A stretch of 60,301 bases of DNA from Aphodoplasma sp045592745 (lineage in GTDB: Bacteria; Bacillota; Clostridia; UBA1381; UMGS1253): the NCBI GenBank assembly GCA_045592745.1, contig JAZNVH010000014.1, positions 1 to 60,301 on the forward strand, written 5' to 3'. A program made the position numbers and the translations under genes. How positions within the stretch are numbered: position 1 is the first letter of the stretch; each line of letters begins with the position of its first letter. This document shows positions 16,852 through 25,600 of this stretch, one piece after another. The notes below the pieces were generated by a model. It was not told the origin of the DNA. It saw only the letters and a program-made list of their open reading frames with translations, and did no database searches.

Positions 16852-17205
16852 ATGTATTTTTCGGATATATTCAGACCTATGAAATGGCATATTATTGTGT
16901 GTATTGCAGCGTTTTATATTTTACCGGCGTTAAGATTTGTTGCTACTCAGGAAACTGTTTTGATGATAATGCTGATAGCGGAAGCGGTTAATATGGCAGT
17001 AATTCTCATAACATCGCTTGCGCTTACCATAAAAGAAGGCTTTAAGTGGTATTATCCGTTTGTAGTTATATTTTTGTATGCGCCGGCTTGCTTCTTTTAT
17101 TATGGCGAAAGTATGCTTGCAAATATACTGATATATTTGATATATGCGTATACTGCTCAAATCGTAGGTTTTATAGTAAGAAAGATTATTGAGCGAAACA
17201 GGTAA
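16852..17205 (+). CDS. small membrane protein after rnfB, function unknown
   Basis: 117 residues from the ATG at 16852 (CGGAGGATGTAAT upstream). Four hydrophobic segments: about 9-24, 36-58, 68-85 and 90-108. Cytoplasmic ends look short and basic (IVRKIIERNR). It follows rnfB by 14 bases and precedes the operon terminator, so it is co-transcribed with rnf. I do not recognise a family. An assembly or accessory role for the Rnf complex is only a guess from position. Confidence 0.65.
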   Translation: MYFSDIFRPMKWHIIVCIAAFYILPALRFVATQETVLMIMLIAEAVNMAVILITSLALTIKEGFKWYYPFVVIFLYAPACFFYYGESMLANILIYLIYAYTAQIVGFIVRKIIERNR

Positions 17206-17218
17206 ATAAAATTATGTT

Positions 17219-17253
17219 AAAAACCATCTTCGTATATGAAGGTGGTTTTTTAT
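17219..17253 (+). terminator. rnf operon terminator
   Basis: AAAACCA-CTTC pairs with GAAGGTGGTTTT followed by a T run. Confidence 0.88.
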
Positions 17254-17339
17254 TGTGAGCACATTTTCATAATGGGCTTTTTTTTATCATATATATAATA
17301 AGAATTGGCATAAAATTTGTGTTTGGAGAGGCTTTTGTT

Positions 17340-18380
17340 ATGAAAAAGTTTATGGGAAAAAAGTTGTTTTTTTCTTTTATATGTATATGTATTATATGCT
17401 CTGTATCTGCGACGTTTATAGCGCAGATGCGTATGAATATGAGCACAAATGTATCAACTAATGCAGAAAATATGGAAGATTCATATATAAAGTGGTTTGA
17501 GTTTGATGCTACCAACGAAATTATGACACGTGCGCTGCAGGCGGATATAGAGTCTGAAAAATCAGGTGATGTAAAGCTTGACTGGATAAAAATTATGGCG
17601 TGCCTTGCGACAAAAAACGGAGGAAAGCTCAGTGCATGCAAGGCCACTGATGTAGATGAAGTGTGCCGGAAAATGAAAGAAGGGGAAACGCCACAAAAAA
17701 TTGCAGGAAGCGAAAAATATTATAACTATTATTATGAAGGTTACAAGGCGGCTCTTGGCGGACTTGTAGGATATTATGAAATCGAGCAGGACATGGATGC
17801 GGGCAGGGTTATGGTAAGAAAATATGGACTAAAAGGCTTTTCGCCGATTGCAAAGGGATACTCTTTTTCGCATTATGATGATTTTGGTGCAGGCAGAACC
17901 TATGGCTTTAAACGAAAACATCTTGGAAATGACCTTATGGGCAGTGTGGGAACACCGATTATTGCAGTGGAATCGGGCATTGTAGAGGCGCTGGGGTGGA
18001 ACAGGTACGGCGGCTGGCGAATCGGAATTCGTTCGCTTGACGGTATGCGCTATTATTATTACGCACATCTTAGAAAGGACCGCCCGTATCATAGCTCGCT
18101 TTTTGTAGGCAAAAGCGTAACCGCGGGTGATGTAATAGGTTATCTGGGTATGAGTGGCTATAGCACAAAGGAAAATACGAACAATATAAACATACCGCAT
18201 TTGCATTTTGGGCTTCAGCTTATTTTTGATGAATCGCAAAAGGAGTCAAACAACGAAATCTGGATTGATATGTACCAGTTTGTGGAGTTTTTGCAAAAAA
18301 ACAAATCCGCAGTAGGCAAGGATGAAACAAAAGAGTACAACAGAGTTTATAAAATGCATGATCCAAACGCTTATGAATAA
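17340..18380 (+). CDS. membrane-anchored M23 family metallopeptidase
   Basis: 346 residues from the ATG at 17340 (GGAGAGG upstream). The N-terminal hydrophobic segment (LFFSFICICIICSVSATFIA) is a signal anchor. The middle region is unassigned. The C-terminal LytM domain has all zinc ligands: HLGND (first His and Asp) and the HxH in PHLHFGLQL. M23 enzymes cut peptidoglycan cross-bridges outside the membrane. A SpoIIQ-like sporulation role is possible, but SpoIIQ of Bacillus lacks some ligands and here they look intact. Upstream of an unknown gene and greA. Confidence 0.85.
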   Translation: MKKFMGKKLFFSFICICIICSVSATFIAQMRMNMSTNVSTNAENMEDSYIKWFEFDATNEIMTRALQADIESEKSGDVKLDWIKIMACLATKNGGKLSACKATDVDEVCRKMKEGETPQKIAGSEKYYNYYYEGYKAALGGLVGYYEIEQDMDAGRVMVRKYGLKGFSPIAKGYSFSHYDDFGAGRTYGFKRKHLGNDLMGSVGTPIIAVESGIVEALGWNRYGGWRIGIRSLDGMRYYYYAHLRKDRPYHSSLFVGKSVTAGDVIGYLGMSGYSTKENTNNINIPHLHFGLQLIFDESQKESNNEIWIDMYQFVEFLQKNKSAVGKDETKEYNRVYKMHDPNAYE

Positions 18381-18454
18381 GGGGTTTTAAATTTAAAAAA
18401 TATGAGATATTTAAAAATTTATGTGCATATACATTTCATATGAGGTGAGGACAT

Positions 18455-19336
18455 ATGAAATGTGCGATAGTTACGCTTGAAAGAAAAGATGAAAAAAATG
18501 CTTCGTTTTGGGATAGGTTTAAATTAAAAAGAAATAAAGTATCTGATACAGAAGTAATTTATGCTACGCATCCAATTTGTATATATACAATAGGATACAG
18601 TGAGGGAGAGATTTGTGAGTGCAGTGAAAAAAAGGTAAATTCTATTATAGATAAATGTGTGCGTGCTCTTGAAAAAAATGGTGTAGAAAGCGTATATCTT
18701 ACAGATGAGGTTATTGATTTTTTGCCTTGTAAAAAGTTTTTCAGGCATTTTAAGGTGCCGACGGGCACAAGGCTTTTCACTCTGCTTTTGTGTGACGTCA
18801 TACGCTGGTGCGGCAAACAAAGGGGAATTGATGCATCTTCCGTGCAGGCAGCTGTATGGCATTCACGCTTTGATGAGTATAGCTACAGAAGCTTAGAAAG
18901 AATTTCCGCAGAGTTTAAATATCTTACGCTTTGCACAAACGATGCAGATGAGGCTATGGAATATGCGGACAGGTTATATTCAGACACAGGGCTTTCGGCA
19001 AAGGTATCACAAAATATTTCAGAGCTTAACTGTTTTGATTTTGTAATCACTTTTGATAAAACGCCGAATCCGATTTTAAATGAAAAAACTGTTATAATAG
19101 ATGAAAGCGGACTTTACGCTTTCAGGTGTAAAAATGCGATAGAGTTTTCGCTTGCGTTTGGGTTTAACACACTAATGGATTATTTTGGGGTTTGCGAACA
19201 AAGATGTGTGGAATTTTTGTTTGATTGCTGTGATGTAAATATTGCAAGAACAGACAATATTTATAAGGAATTGGACAATATAGGCTGCAAATTTAAAAAA
19301 GTTTTATACAAGCCGCACAAAAATGTTGACAAATAG
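18455..19336 (+). CDS. conserved-looking protein of unknown function
   Basis: 293 residues with GTGAGGACAT upstream of the ATG at 18455. It is soluble, with no signal peptide or membrane segment. It has alternating strand/helix character and a Cys-rich composition (14 or more Cys). FDFVITFDKTPNPIL followed by KTVIIDESG looks like the end of a Rossmann-type fold, but no nucleotide motif can be defended. It lies 74 bases downstream of the M23 gene. The greA promoter -35 box covers its stop codon, so the two units are tightly packed. Confidence 0.6.
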   Translation: MKCAIVTLERKDEKNASFWDRFKLKRNKVSDTEVIYATHPICIYTIGYSEGEICECSEKKVNSIIDKCVRALEKNGVESVYLTDEVIDFLPCKKFFRHFKVPTGTRLFTLLLCDVIRWCGKQRGIDASSVQAAVWHSRFDEYSYRSLERISAEFKYLTLCTNDADEAMEYADRLYSDTGLSAKVSQNISELNCFDFVITFDKTPNPILNEKTVIIDESGLYAFRCKNAIEFSLAFGFNTLMDYFGVCEQRCVEFLFDCCDVNIARTDNIYKELDNIGCKFKKVLYKPHKNVDK

Positions 19337-19354
19337 CAACGCAAATAGTATAAT
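19326..19354 (+). promoter_or_regulatory. greA promoter
   Basis: TTGACA (19326-19331), 17-base spacer, TATAAT (19349-19354): perfect consensus, overlapping the stop codon of the preceding gene. The leader to greA is about 90 bases. Confidence 0.88.
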
Positions 19355-19451
19355 ATATGAATTGTATGGGACATTATAAGTTTTGTTTGACGAATTCTTT
19401 TTAAAAATATATTGCTTTAATACAAGGGCAAGGGTTTGGAGGATTTGTGTT

Positions 19452-19931
19452 ATGGAAAACGCAAAGGAAATTTTAATGACTGCAGAAGGACTTTCAAAGC
19501 TTGAAAACGAGCTTGAACAGTTAAAGGTTGTTCGCCGCAAGGAAGTCGCAGAAAAAATAAAGCAGGCATTGGCGTTTGGGGATTTGTCTGAAAATTCCGA
19601 ATATGATGAGGCAAAAAATGAGCAGGCTCAGGTAGAGGCAAGAATTGCCCAGATTGAAAGTATGCTCAAGCTTGCCAGAGTGGTTGATGAAAGTGCTATA
19701 AGCACAGATGCAGTGGGAATAGGAACTCGCGTAAGGCTTTTGGATGTTGAGTTTGAGGATGAAGAGGAGTATTCAATTGTTGGAAGCTCCGAGGCTGACC
19801 CCTCACAGAACAGACTCTCTTATGAGTCCCCCGTCGGCAAGGCGCTTATCGGTAAAAAAGTAGGAGATATCGTTGATGTAGATGCTCCTGCAGGAAAAAT
19901 TCAGTTTAAAATACTTGAGATTAATCGCTAA
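19452..19931 (+). CDS. greA: transcription elongation factor GreA
   Basis: Rescues backtracked RNA polymerase by stimulating transcript cleavage. 159 residues from ATG 19452 with TTGGAGGA upstream; the family begins near MT-EGL-KLE-EL as here. The N-terminal coiled coil carries LAFGDLSENSEYDEAKNEQ, with the acidic tip Asp/Glu residues that act at the polymerase active site. The C-terminal FKBP-like domain contains ESPVGKALIGKKVGD. Confidence 0.96.
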   Translation: MENAKEILMTAEGLSKLENELEQLKVVRRKEVAEKIKQALAFGDLSENSEYDEAKNEQAQVEARIAQIESMLKLARVVDESAISTDAVGIGTRVRLLDVEFEDEEEYSIVGSSEADPSQNRLSYESPVGKALIGKKVGDIVDVDAPAGKIQFKILEINR

Positions 19932-19954
19932 TAACCGAATTTTTTTAAAATTAT

Positions 19955-19995
19955 GCCTGTGCACTATTGAATCTTGATGCACAGGCTTGATTTTT
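19955..19995 (+). terminator. greA terminator
   Basis: GCCTGTGCA (19955-19963) pairs with TGCACAGGC (19978-19986), then TTGATTTTT. Confidence 0.88.
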
Positions 19996-20100
19996 ACACA
20001 AAAAAGTGAAAATAGAAAGCGAGCATTAGCGAGAAAAAAAGAGAAAATAAAAGAAAAACGAAGATTGATTTTGACATATTAAAAAAATAAGAAAAAAGTG

Positions 20101-20129
20101 TTGACAAAATTTAACTTGTGTATTAAAAT
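20101..20129 (+). promoter_or_regulatory. rplM-rpsI promoter
   Basis: TTGACA (20101-20106), 17 bases, TAAAAT (20124-20129). The leader contains a small hairpin GCTTAT (20152-20157)/ATAAGC (20167-20172), placed where an L13 leader autoregulatory element occurs in other Firmicutes; I cannot confirm that family. Confidence 0.75.
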
Positions 20130-20194
20130 ATCATATGGTAATTAATTGATAGCTTATTTTTTTAATATAAGCAACTATTTAAGGAGGTAGAAAA

Positions 20195-20632
20195 ATGAGT
20201 AGCTACATGGCAAAAAGCAGCGAACTTAGCAGAAAATGGTATATCATAGATGCAACTGACAAGCCGCTTGGCAGAGTTGCTTCAACAGCAGCGAGCATAT
20301 TGAGAGGAAAACATCTTCCTACTTTTACTCCTCACGTTGATTGTGGTGACCATGTTATCATTGTAAACACAGACAAGGCAGTACTTACAGGTAAAAAACT
20401 TGACAACAAGGTGCGTTATTACCACACAGGTTGGATTGGCGGTCTTAAGGAGATTAAGTACAAGAAGCTTATGGCTGAAAACAGCGATAAGGCTATGTAT
20501 ATGGCCATTGAGGGAATGCTTCCTCACAACACAATCGGTGCACATGCACTAAAAAGACTTCGCGTATACAAGGGTAGCGAGCATGAAAATGCTGCACAGA
20601 AGCCCGAAGTATGGACAGGCGAGATTAAATAA
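20195..20632 (+). CDS. rplM: 50S ribosomal protein L13
   Basis: Early-assembly protein of the large subunit, 145 residues. Signature stretches: RKWYIIDATDKPLGR, ASILRGKHLPTFTPHVDCGD, and the C-terminal GMLPHNTIGAHALKRLRVY. RBS AAGGAGGTAG. Followed by rpsI after a 17-base gap in the invariant L13-S9 pair. Confidence 0.98.
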   Translation: MSSYMAKSSELSRKWYIIDATDKPLGRVASTAASILRGKHLPTFTPHVDCGDHVIIVNTDKAVLTGKKLDNKVRYYHTGWIGGLKEIKYKKLMAENSDKAMYMAIEGMLPHNTIGAHALKRLRVYKGSEHENAAQKPEVWTGEIK

Positions 20633-20649
20633 GAAGGAGGATGACGAAA

Positions 20650-21045
20650 ATGGCAGATAAAACAGTATTTTATGGTACCGGCAGAAGAAAGAAATCCGTT
20701 GCGAGAGTACGTCTTGTACCCGCCACAGGTAATATAACTATCAACAAAAGAGATATTGACGATTATTTTGGTCTTGAAACATTGAAGGTTATCGTACGTC
20801 AGCCTTTGACAGCTACAAAAACAGATGCAAAGTTTGACGTTATAACAACTGTTACAGGCGGTGGTTTCACAGGTCAGGCAGGCGCAATCCGTCACGGCAT
20901 TGCACGTGCACTCCTTGAGGCTGATTCTGAGTTCAGAGCAGTACTTAAGAAGGCCGGATACCTCACACGTGACCCGAGAATGAAGGAAAGAAAGAAGTAC
21001 GGCTTAAAAGCAGCTCGTCGTGCTCCGCAGTTCTCAAAACGTTAA
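20650..21045 (+). CDS. rpsI: 30S ribosomal protein S9
   Basis: 131 residues, using the ATG at 20650. An in-frame ATG at 20641 sits one base after AAGGAGG and is too close to be used. YGTGRRKKSVARV is the S9 N-terminus and RRAPQFSKR the C-terminal tail that reaches the P-site tRNA. Second gene of the rplM-rpsI operon. Confidence 0.97.
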   Translation: MADKTVFYGTGRRKKSVARVRLVPATGNITINKRDIDDYFGLETLKVIVRQPLTATKTDAKFDVITTVTGGGFTGQAGAIRHGIARALLEADSEFRAVLKKAGYLTRDPRMKERKKYGLKAARRAPQFSKR

Positions 21046-21067
21046 TTGGTTATTTACGATTATATCA

Positions 21068-21100
21068 ACAGCATTCACAAAAGTGGATGCTGTTTTTTTT
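21068..21100 (+). terminator. rplM-rpsI terminator
   Basis: ACAGCAT-CAC pairs with GTG-ATGCTGT followed by eight T. Confidence 0.9.
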
Positions 21101-21110
21101 ATAAAAATAT

Positions 21111-21134
21111 ACCGCCGGAAAAACTTCCGACGGC
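21111..21134 (-). terminator. possible terminator of the 34-residue Cys-rich gene
   Basis: CCG-CGGAA / TTCCG-CGG hairpin with TATATTTTTAT following on the minus strand. Confidence 0.45.
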
Positions 21135-21241
21135 ATATTTGCTCAAAGCCTGCCGATATATTTGTTTGCGCCAAAGGCGGCTTTTTGCTATGGACGGTTT
21201 GTGTCCTTTTACCCTAAGTAATATTGCGCCGCGACAGGTGT

Positions 21242-21346
21242 TTAGTCGTTGCAGCAGCAGCAAAGAACGATGAGTATAAGGATTATCCAGATAATCCAGC
21301 TACAACTATTGTTGTCATCGCCACATCCGTTGAAGAAGCAGCCCAT
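21242..21346 (-). CDS. 34-residue Cys-rich single-pass membrane peptide
   Basis: ATG at 21346 is preceded on the minus strand by AAAGGAGGTTTAGC, a very strong ribosome binding site. The product starts MGCFFNGCGDDNNSCSW, continues with an 11-12 residue hydrophobic helix rich in Ile/Leu, and ends CCCCND followed by TAA. Small Firmicute proteins of this pattern (short polar Cys/Asn head, one helix, Cys/Gly tail) are common and mostly uncharacterised; some are linked to sporulation. It lies between the rpsI terminator and a minus-strand membrane gene, with no other gene in 21101-21574. Confidence 0.65.
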   Translation of the reverse strand: MGCFFNGCGDDNNSCSWIIWIILILIVLCCCCND

Positions 21347-21512
21347 AGCTAAACCTCCTTTCGCAAACATTTTCACAGATTTTGCCGATTTGGCGCATCT
21401 GCCCAATAGTCGCCGTCAAAGCTTTTTTGTGTTTGCCGCTTTGTTTTTGTAAGCGATTATTGTAATACCATAATATGAACGAAGTGCTAAGGTGGTTACA
21501 GATTATAAGGTT

Positions 21513-21554
21513 AAAAATAAAAGCCGTCGGACTTTTTATAAGTCGATGGCTTTT
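21513..21554 (-). terminator. terminator of the 163-residue membrane protein gene
   Basis: AAAAGCC-TCGACTT pairs with AAGTCCGA-GGCTTTT on the minus strand, followed by ATTTTTAA. Confidence 0.75.
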
Positions 21555-21574
21555 GACGTATTAATATTGTTTTT

Positions 21575-22066
21575 TTATTTTTCTATTTGTATGCCCTTTT
21601 CTTTTAAAAGGTCTAAAAGCTTATCGCTTGGCTCAAACTTAAGAGCACATAGCTTATTATTACTAAAAATACAGATGTATGTGTTTTCGGACAAAAGCGA
21701 TTTTTTTGCGGTGTATTTTTCGGTAAACTTTCTTTGTTTTAATAGGGGATTAGTATAAAAAGCTATAACATCTATTGAGCTTATGTCTATTTGCGCTCTG
21801 ATTTGCTCGTTTTGACCAAGCTTTGATTTTACAATAAGCTCATTATCTGTAAGGCAATATTCGTATTCGGAAAGTATGTTTTTTATAAGAAAATATACCA
21901 CCGATGATAATAGTGCAAGAATTAAAAGCTGATAAAGTGAGCGGTAAGGCAGATTAAGATATGTTATAAGCGTATTTATAGCTCCTGCAAATATAAGTGC
22001 AGCAGTGATTAGCACAATTATCAGTAATGTTGTATATTTCATTGGTTTTGCGTATTCTTTATACAT
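21575..22066 (-). CDS. two-helix membrane protein of unknown function
   Basis: 163 residues. Two hydrophobic segments near the N-terminus (about 12-34 and 43-62) are followed by a soluble C-terminal part of about 95 residues. That part has alternating strands (YCLTDNELIVKS, TYICIFSNNKLCALKF), resembling the membrane-helix-pair plus PH-like arrangement seen in many small bacterial proteins. No family can be named with confidence. Single-gene unit, divergent from the Lrp regulator gene. Confidence 0.6.
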   Translation of the reverse strand: MYKEYAKPMKYTTLLIIVLITAALIFAGAINTLITYLNLPYRSLYQLLILALLSSVVYFLIKNILSEYEYCLTDNELIVKSKLGQNEQIRAQIDISSIDVIAFYTNPLLKQRKFTEKYTAKKSLLSENTYICIFSNNKLCALKFEPSDKLLDLLKEKGIQIEK

Positions 22067-22218
22067 TTTCTGCCTCCAAAGTCAAAGATATAGCACATTA
22101 TAATACAAATGCGTCTCAAAAACAAGAGTTATTTTAATAAATGTATTGATTTATTGCATCCAATTGGCGTATAATATAAAATATAGGAATATATCGTTTA
22201 AAAGGAGAAAAGAGTATT

Positions 22219-22698
22219 ATGGAACAGATTTTGGAACTTCTTGAAAAAGATTGCAGAATAACAGCCGAAAAGATTGCGGTTATGCTTGATAAGGAGCCTG
22301 AAGCGGTCGCGGATGCGATTCGTACTTATGAAGAGAAGAATATCATTTTAGGATACAAAACCCTTATAAATTGGGAAAAAACAATGAAAGAGTATGTCAC
22401 TGCTTTTATTGAGCTTAAGGTTACTCCGCAGTTTGGGGAAGGCTTTGATAAAATTGCCAAAAAGATATACCAGCACGAATGTGTTAAAAGCGTGTATCTT
22501 ATGAGTGGCGGATTTGATTTGGCGGTAATTATTGAAGGAAAAACACTGAAAGAGGTTTCTCTTTTTGTGGCAGAAAAGCTTGCGCCAATGGATAGTGTGC
22601 TCAGTACTGCGACGCATTTTGTGCTCAAAAAGTACAAGGATGCAGGTGTTGTTTTTGCGCATGAATCCGAGGATGAAAGAAGGATGATAACCCTATGA
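22219..22698 (+). CDS. Lrp/AsnC family transcriptional regulator
   Basis: 159 residues. The N-terminal helix-turn-helix (LLEKDCRITAEKIAVML) is followed by a RAM/ACT-like ligand domain with VTAFIELKV, VYLMSGGFDLAVIIEG and STATHFVLKKYK. It overlaps the following aminotransferase gene by four bases (ATGA). The next genes are ilvB and ilvN, so it probably controls this amino-acid cluster in response to an amino acid; this is inference from position. RBS AAAGGAGAAAAG. Confidence 0.88.
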   Translation: MEQILELLEKDCRITAEKIAVMLDKEPEAVADAIRTYEEKNIILGYKTLINWEKTMKEYVTAFIELKVTPQFGEGFDKIAKKIYQHECVKSVYLMSGGFDLAVIIEGKTLKEVSLFVAEKLAPMDSVLSTATHFVLKKYKDAGVVFAHESEDERRMITL

Positions 22699-23876
22699 GC
22701 AGCTTTGAAATGAAGGACATACTATCACCGGTGGTTAAAAACATGAAGCCATCGGGGATAAGAAAATTTTTTGACATAGTAAGTGAAATGAAGGATGCAA
22801 TTTCTCTTGGTGTAGGTGAGCCTGACTTTATTACACCGGCACATATACGTGAGGCCGGTATCGCTTCTCTTGAAAACGGACATACATACTATACATCAAA
22901 TGCAGGTATAGCTGAGCTTCGTGATGAGATTGCAAAGTACTTAAAAAGACGTTTTGATTTATCGTATGATTCTAAGAGCGAAGTGCTTGTTTCAGTGGGC
23001 GGAAGTGAGGCGATAGACCTTGCAATAAGAGCGCTTGTATCAAATGGCGATGAGGTGCTCATTCCCGAGCCGAGCTTTGTTTGTTATAAGCCAGACGCAG
23101 CACTTGCAGGAGGCGTTCCGGTGCCTCTTGAAACGTATGAAGAGGACAACTTTGCTCTAAGAGCCGATGTATTAAAGGCGGCAATTACAGATAAGACAAA
23201 GGTGCTTGTTTTGCCGTATCCGAACAATCCCACGGGTGGTATTATGACACGCGAGCAGCTTTATGAAATTGCAAAGGTGCTCGAAGGAACAAATATTGTA
23301 GTGATTTCAGATGAAATATATGCCGAGCTTACGTATGGCGATAATAAGCATTTTTCAATAGCACAAATTCCTTCGATGCGTGAGCGCACGCTTATAGTGA
23401 GCGGTTTTTCAAAGGCGTATGCTATGACGGGCTGGAGACTTGGTTATGCATGCGGAAACAAGGATTTGATTGCGGCGATGACAAAAATTCACCAGTACGC
23501 AATTATGAGCGCACCTACAACAAGTCAGTATGCAGCGATTGAAGCGCTAAAAAACGGTGATGATGATATTGAGCGTATGAAAAAGGAATACAATTTCCGT
23601 CGCCGTTATATTGTTGATGGCTTTAGAAAAATGGGGCTGAGTTGCTTTGAGCCGCTTGGTGCATTTTACGTATTTCCGTGTATAAAAAGTACAGGCTTTA
23701 GCTCGAATGAATTTTGCGAAAAGCTTTTGCAGGAAGAAAAAGTTGCTGTTGTACCGGGTAATGCTTTTGGTGAGAGCGGCGAAGGTTTTGTGCGTTGCTC
23801 TTATGCATATTCAATAGACGATATAACACAAGCGCTTGAGCGCATTGAACGATTTGTTAAAAGATATAAAAAATAA
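22695..23876 (+). CDS. class I/II PLP-dependent aminotransferase
   Basis: 393 residues. Motifs: ISLGVGEPDFITP, YTSNAGIAELRDEIA, the cofactor-ring Asp region VISDEIYAELTY, the PLP lysine in VSGFSKAYAMTGWRLGY, and the substrate-carboxylate Arg in FVRCSYAYS. Translationally coupled to the Lrp-type regulator. This regulator/aminotransferase pair is common in clostridia. The substrate is not determined by sequence; aspartate, aromatic or N-acetyl-diaminopimelate activity are all possible. Upstream of ilvB by 55 bases. Confidence 0.85.
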   Translation: MSSFEMKDILSPVVKNMKPSGIRKFFDIVSEMKDAISLGVGEPDFITPAHIREAGIASLENGHTYYTSNAGIAELRDEIAKYLKRRFDLSYDSKSEVLVSVGGSEAIDLAIRALVSNGDEVLIPEPSFVCYKPDAALAGGVPVPLETYEEDNFALRADVLKAAITDKTKVLVLPYPNNPTGGIMTREQLYEIAKVLEGTNIVVISDEIYAELTYGDNKHFSIAQIPSMRERTLIVSGFSKAYAMTGWRLGYACGNKDLIAAMTKIHQYAIMSAPTTSQYAAIEALKNGDDDIERMKKEYNFRRRYIVDGFRKMGLSCFEPLGAFYVFPCIKSTGFSSNEFCEKLLQEEKVAVVPGNAFGESGEGFVRCSYAYSIDDITQALERIERFVKRYKK

Positions 23877-23931
23877 CGGGTTTATCAAATTTTTACAAAA
23901 TGAGGTCAAAGTATAACAGAGGAGGGGTAGT

Positions 23932-25599
23932 ATGATATTATCGGGAGCAGACATAGTTATAGAAGTGCTGCTTGAACAAGGGTGTGACGTGATATTCGGT
24001 TATCCCGGAGCACAGGTAATAGACATATACGACTCTTTGTATAAGTATAACGATAAAATAAAGCATATTTTAAGTGCACATGAGCAAGGGGCGGTGCACG
24101 CGGCAGATGGTTATGCAAGAACAACGGGAAAGGTTGGCGTAGTACTTTCCACCTCAGGCCCTGGTGCGACAAATCTTGTTACAGGAATTGCTACGGCACA
24201 CCTTGATTCTGTGCCGCTTGTAGCTATCTGCGGAAATGTGGCTACGGACAAAATCGGAACGGACAGCTTTCAGGAAATAGATATTACGGGTATAACGCTT
24301 CCTATAACAAAGCATAATTTCTTTGTAAATGATATAGGCGAGCTTGCCGATACCTTGCGTGAGGCTTTCAGGCTTGCTATGTCGGGAAGGCGTGGCCCTG
24401 TGCTTGTAGATATTCCAAAGGATGTGCAAATAGCTGCGTGTGAATACACAAAAGCTGAAAAAGAGGTGCAGGATGAAGTTTTTGCGGCAAAGGATGTACG
24501 TATAAAAGCGGCGGCAGAATGTATTAACCGAGCGAAGCGTCCGTACATATATTTTGGCGGCGGCATTATAGCGTCGGATGCACAGGAGAAGATGCTTGAG
24601 CTTTCAGAAAAAATTGATGCGCCACTCGGATGCTCACTTATGGGCATATCAGCGATTGCGACAGATGAGGTGCGCTTTCTGGGTATGCAGGGTATGCATG
24701 GACATTATGCCTCGACTATGGCGATGAACAATGCAGACTGCATAATTTCGCTTGGTGTACGTTTTAATAACAGAGCGACGGGCGACAAAGAAAGCTTTGC
24801 GCAAAAAGCAGAGGTTGTTCATATAGATATAGACGGTTCCGAGCTTTGCAAAAATGTTGATTCAGGCTATGGACTCAGGGGAGACTTAAAGCTTACGCTT
24901 GAAAAGCTTTTGCCACTTATCGAAAAGAGCGAAAAACCACTTTGGCAAAAGCAGATAGAATCCTTTAAACAGGATGAGTATTATTATAATGATAAAAGGG
25001 ACACGCTTACACCGCGTAATGCGATTTTGATGCTAAATGATTATATCGGCGAAAATACAGCCGTTGCAACCGATGTTGGTCAGCATCAGATGTGGTCGGC
25101 GCAGAATTTAGTGTTTAAGAAAAACAGACGCTTTGCAACAAGTGGCGGTCTTGGCACAATGGGATATGGACTCGGAGCGGCTATTGGTGCATATTTTGGC
25201 ACAAAAGAAAGAAGCGTCCTCGTTACAGGCGACGGAAGCTTTGGAATGAGCCTTAACGAGCTTGCCACGGCGGTAAGCTATGGGGCTGATATTGTAATTC
25301 TTATTTTGAATAATGGTGCTTTGGGTATGGTTCGCCAGTGGCAGACGATGTTTTATGATAAGCGTTATTCTTCAACTGTGATTGACAGAAAGACTGATTT
25401 TGTCGCACTTGCAAAGGCTTTTGGAGCAGACGGTGAGAGGGTAGCTGATTTAGATGAGCTTAAAAACGCATTTGACAGGGCATTTTATCAAAAAGGAGTA
25501 TATGTAATTGACTGCGTAATTGATAAAGACGAGCTTGTTTTGCCGATGCTGCCACCAAATAGCGAGGACGATGATATAATTGTAAAGGTGGAGGATTAA
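23932..25599 (+). CDS. ilvB: acetolactate synthase large subunit
   Basis: Thiamine-diphosphate enzyme joining two pyruvates, or pyruvate with 2-ketobutyrate, as the first common step to valine/leucine and isoleucine. 555 residues. The catalytic Glu is in SAHEQGAVHAADGYAR. STSGPGATNLVTGIATAH, VLVDIPKDVQ and the ThDP/Mg motif GDGSFGMSLNELATA...NNGALGMVRQWQ are all present. RBS GAGGAGGGG. No T-box or leader peptide is apparent in the short upstream gap, which suggests control from the Lrp gene unit. Confidence 0.94.
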   Translation: MILSGADIVIEVLLEQGCDVIFGYPGAQVIDIYDSLYKYNDKIKHILSAHEQGAVHAADGYARTTGKVGVVLSTSGPGATNLVTGIATAHLDSVPLVAICGNVATDKIGTDSFQEIDITGITLPITKHNFFVNDIGELADTLREAFRLAMSGRRGPVLVDIPKDVQIAACEYTKAEKEVQDEVFAAKDVRIKAAAECINRAKRPYIYFGGGIIASDAQEKMLELSEKIDAPLGCSLMGISAIATDEVRFLGMQGMHGHYASTMAMNNADCIISLGVRFNNRATGDKESFAQKAEVVHIDIDGSELCKNVDSGYGLRGDLKLTLEKLLPLIEKSEKPLWQKQIESFKQDEYYYNDKRDTLTPRNAILMLNDYIGENTAVATDVGQHQMWSAQNLVFKKNRRFATSGGLGTMGYGLGAAIGAYFGTKERSVLVTGDGSFGMSLNELATAVSYGADIVILILNNGALGMVRQWQTMFYDKRYSSTVIDRKTDFVALAKAFGADGERVADLDELKNAFDRAFYQKGVYVIDCVIDKDELVLPMLPPNSEDDDIIVKVED

Positions 25600-25600
25600 T

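Noticed and set aside
20130..20194. L13 leader ribosomal regulatory RNA
   Set aside because: Only one small AT-rich hairpin is visible; not enough to assign the known leader family.
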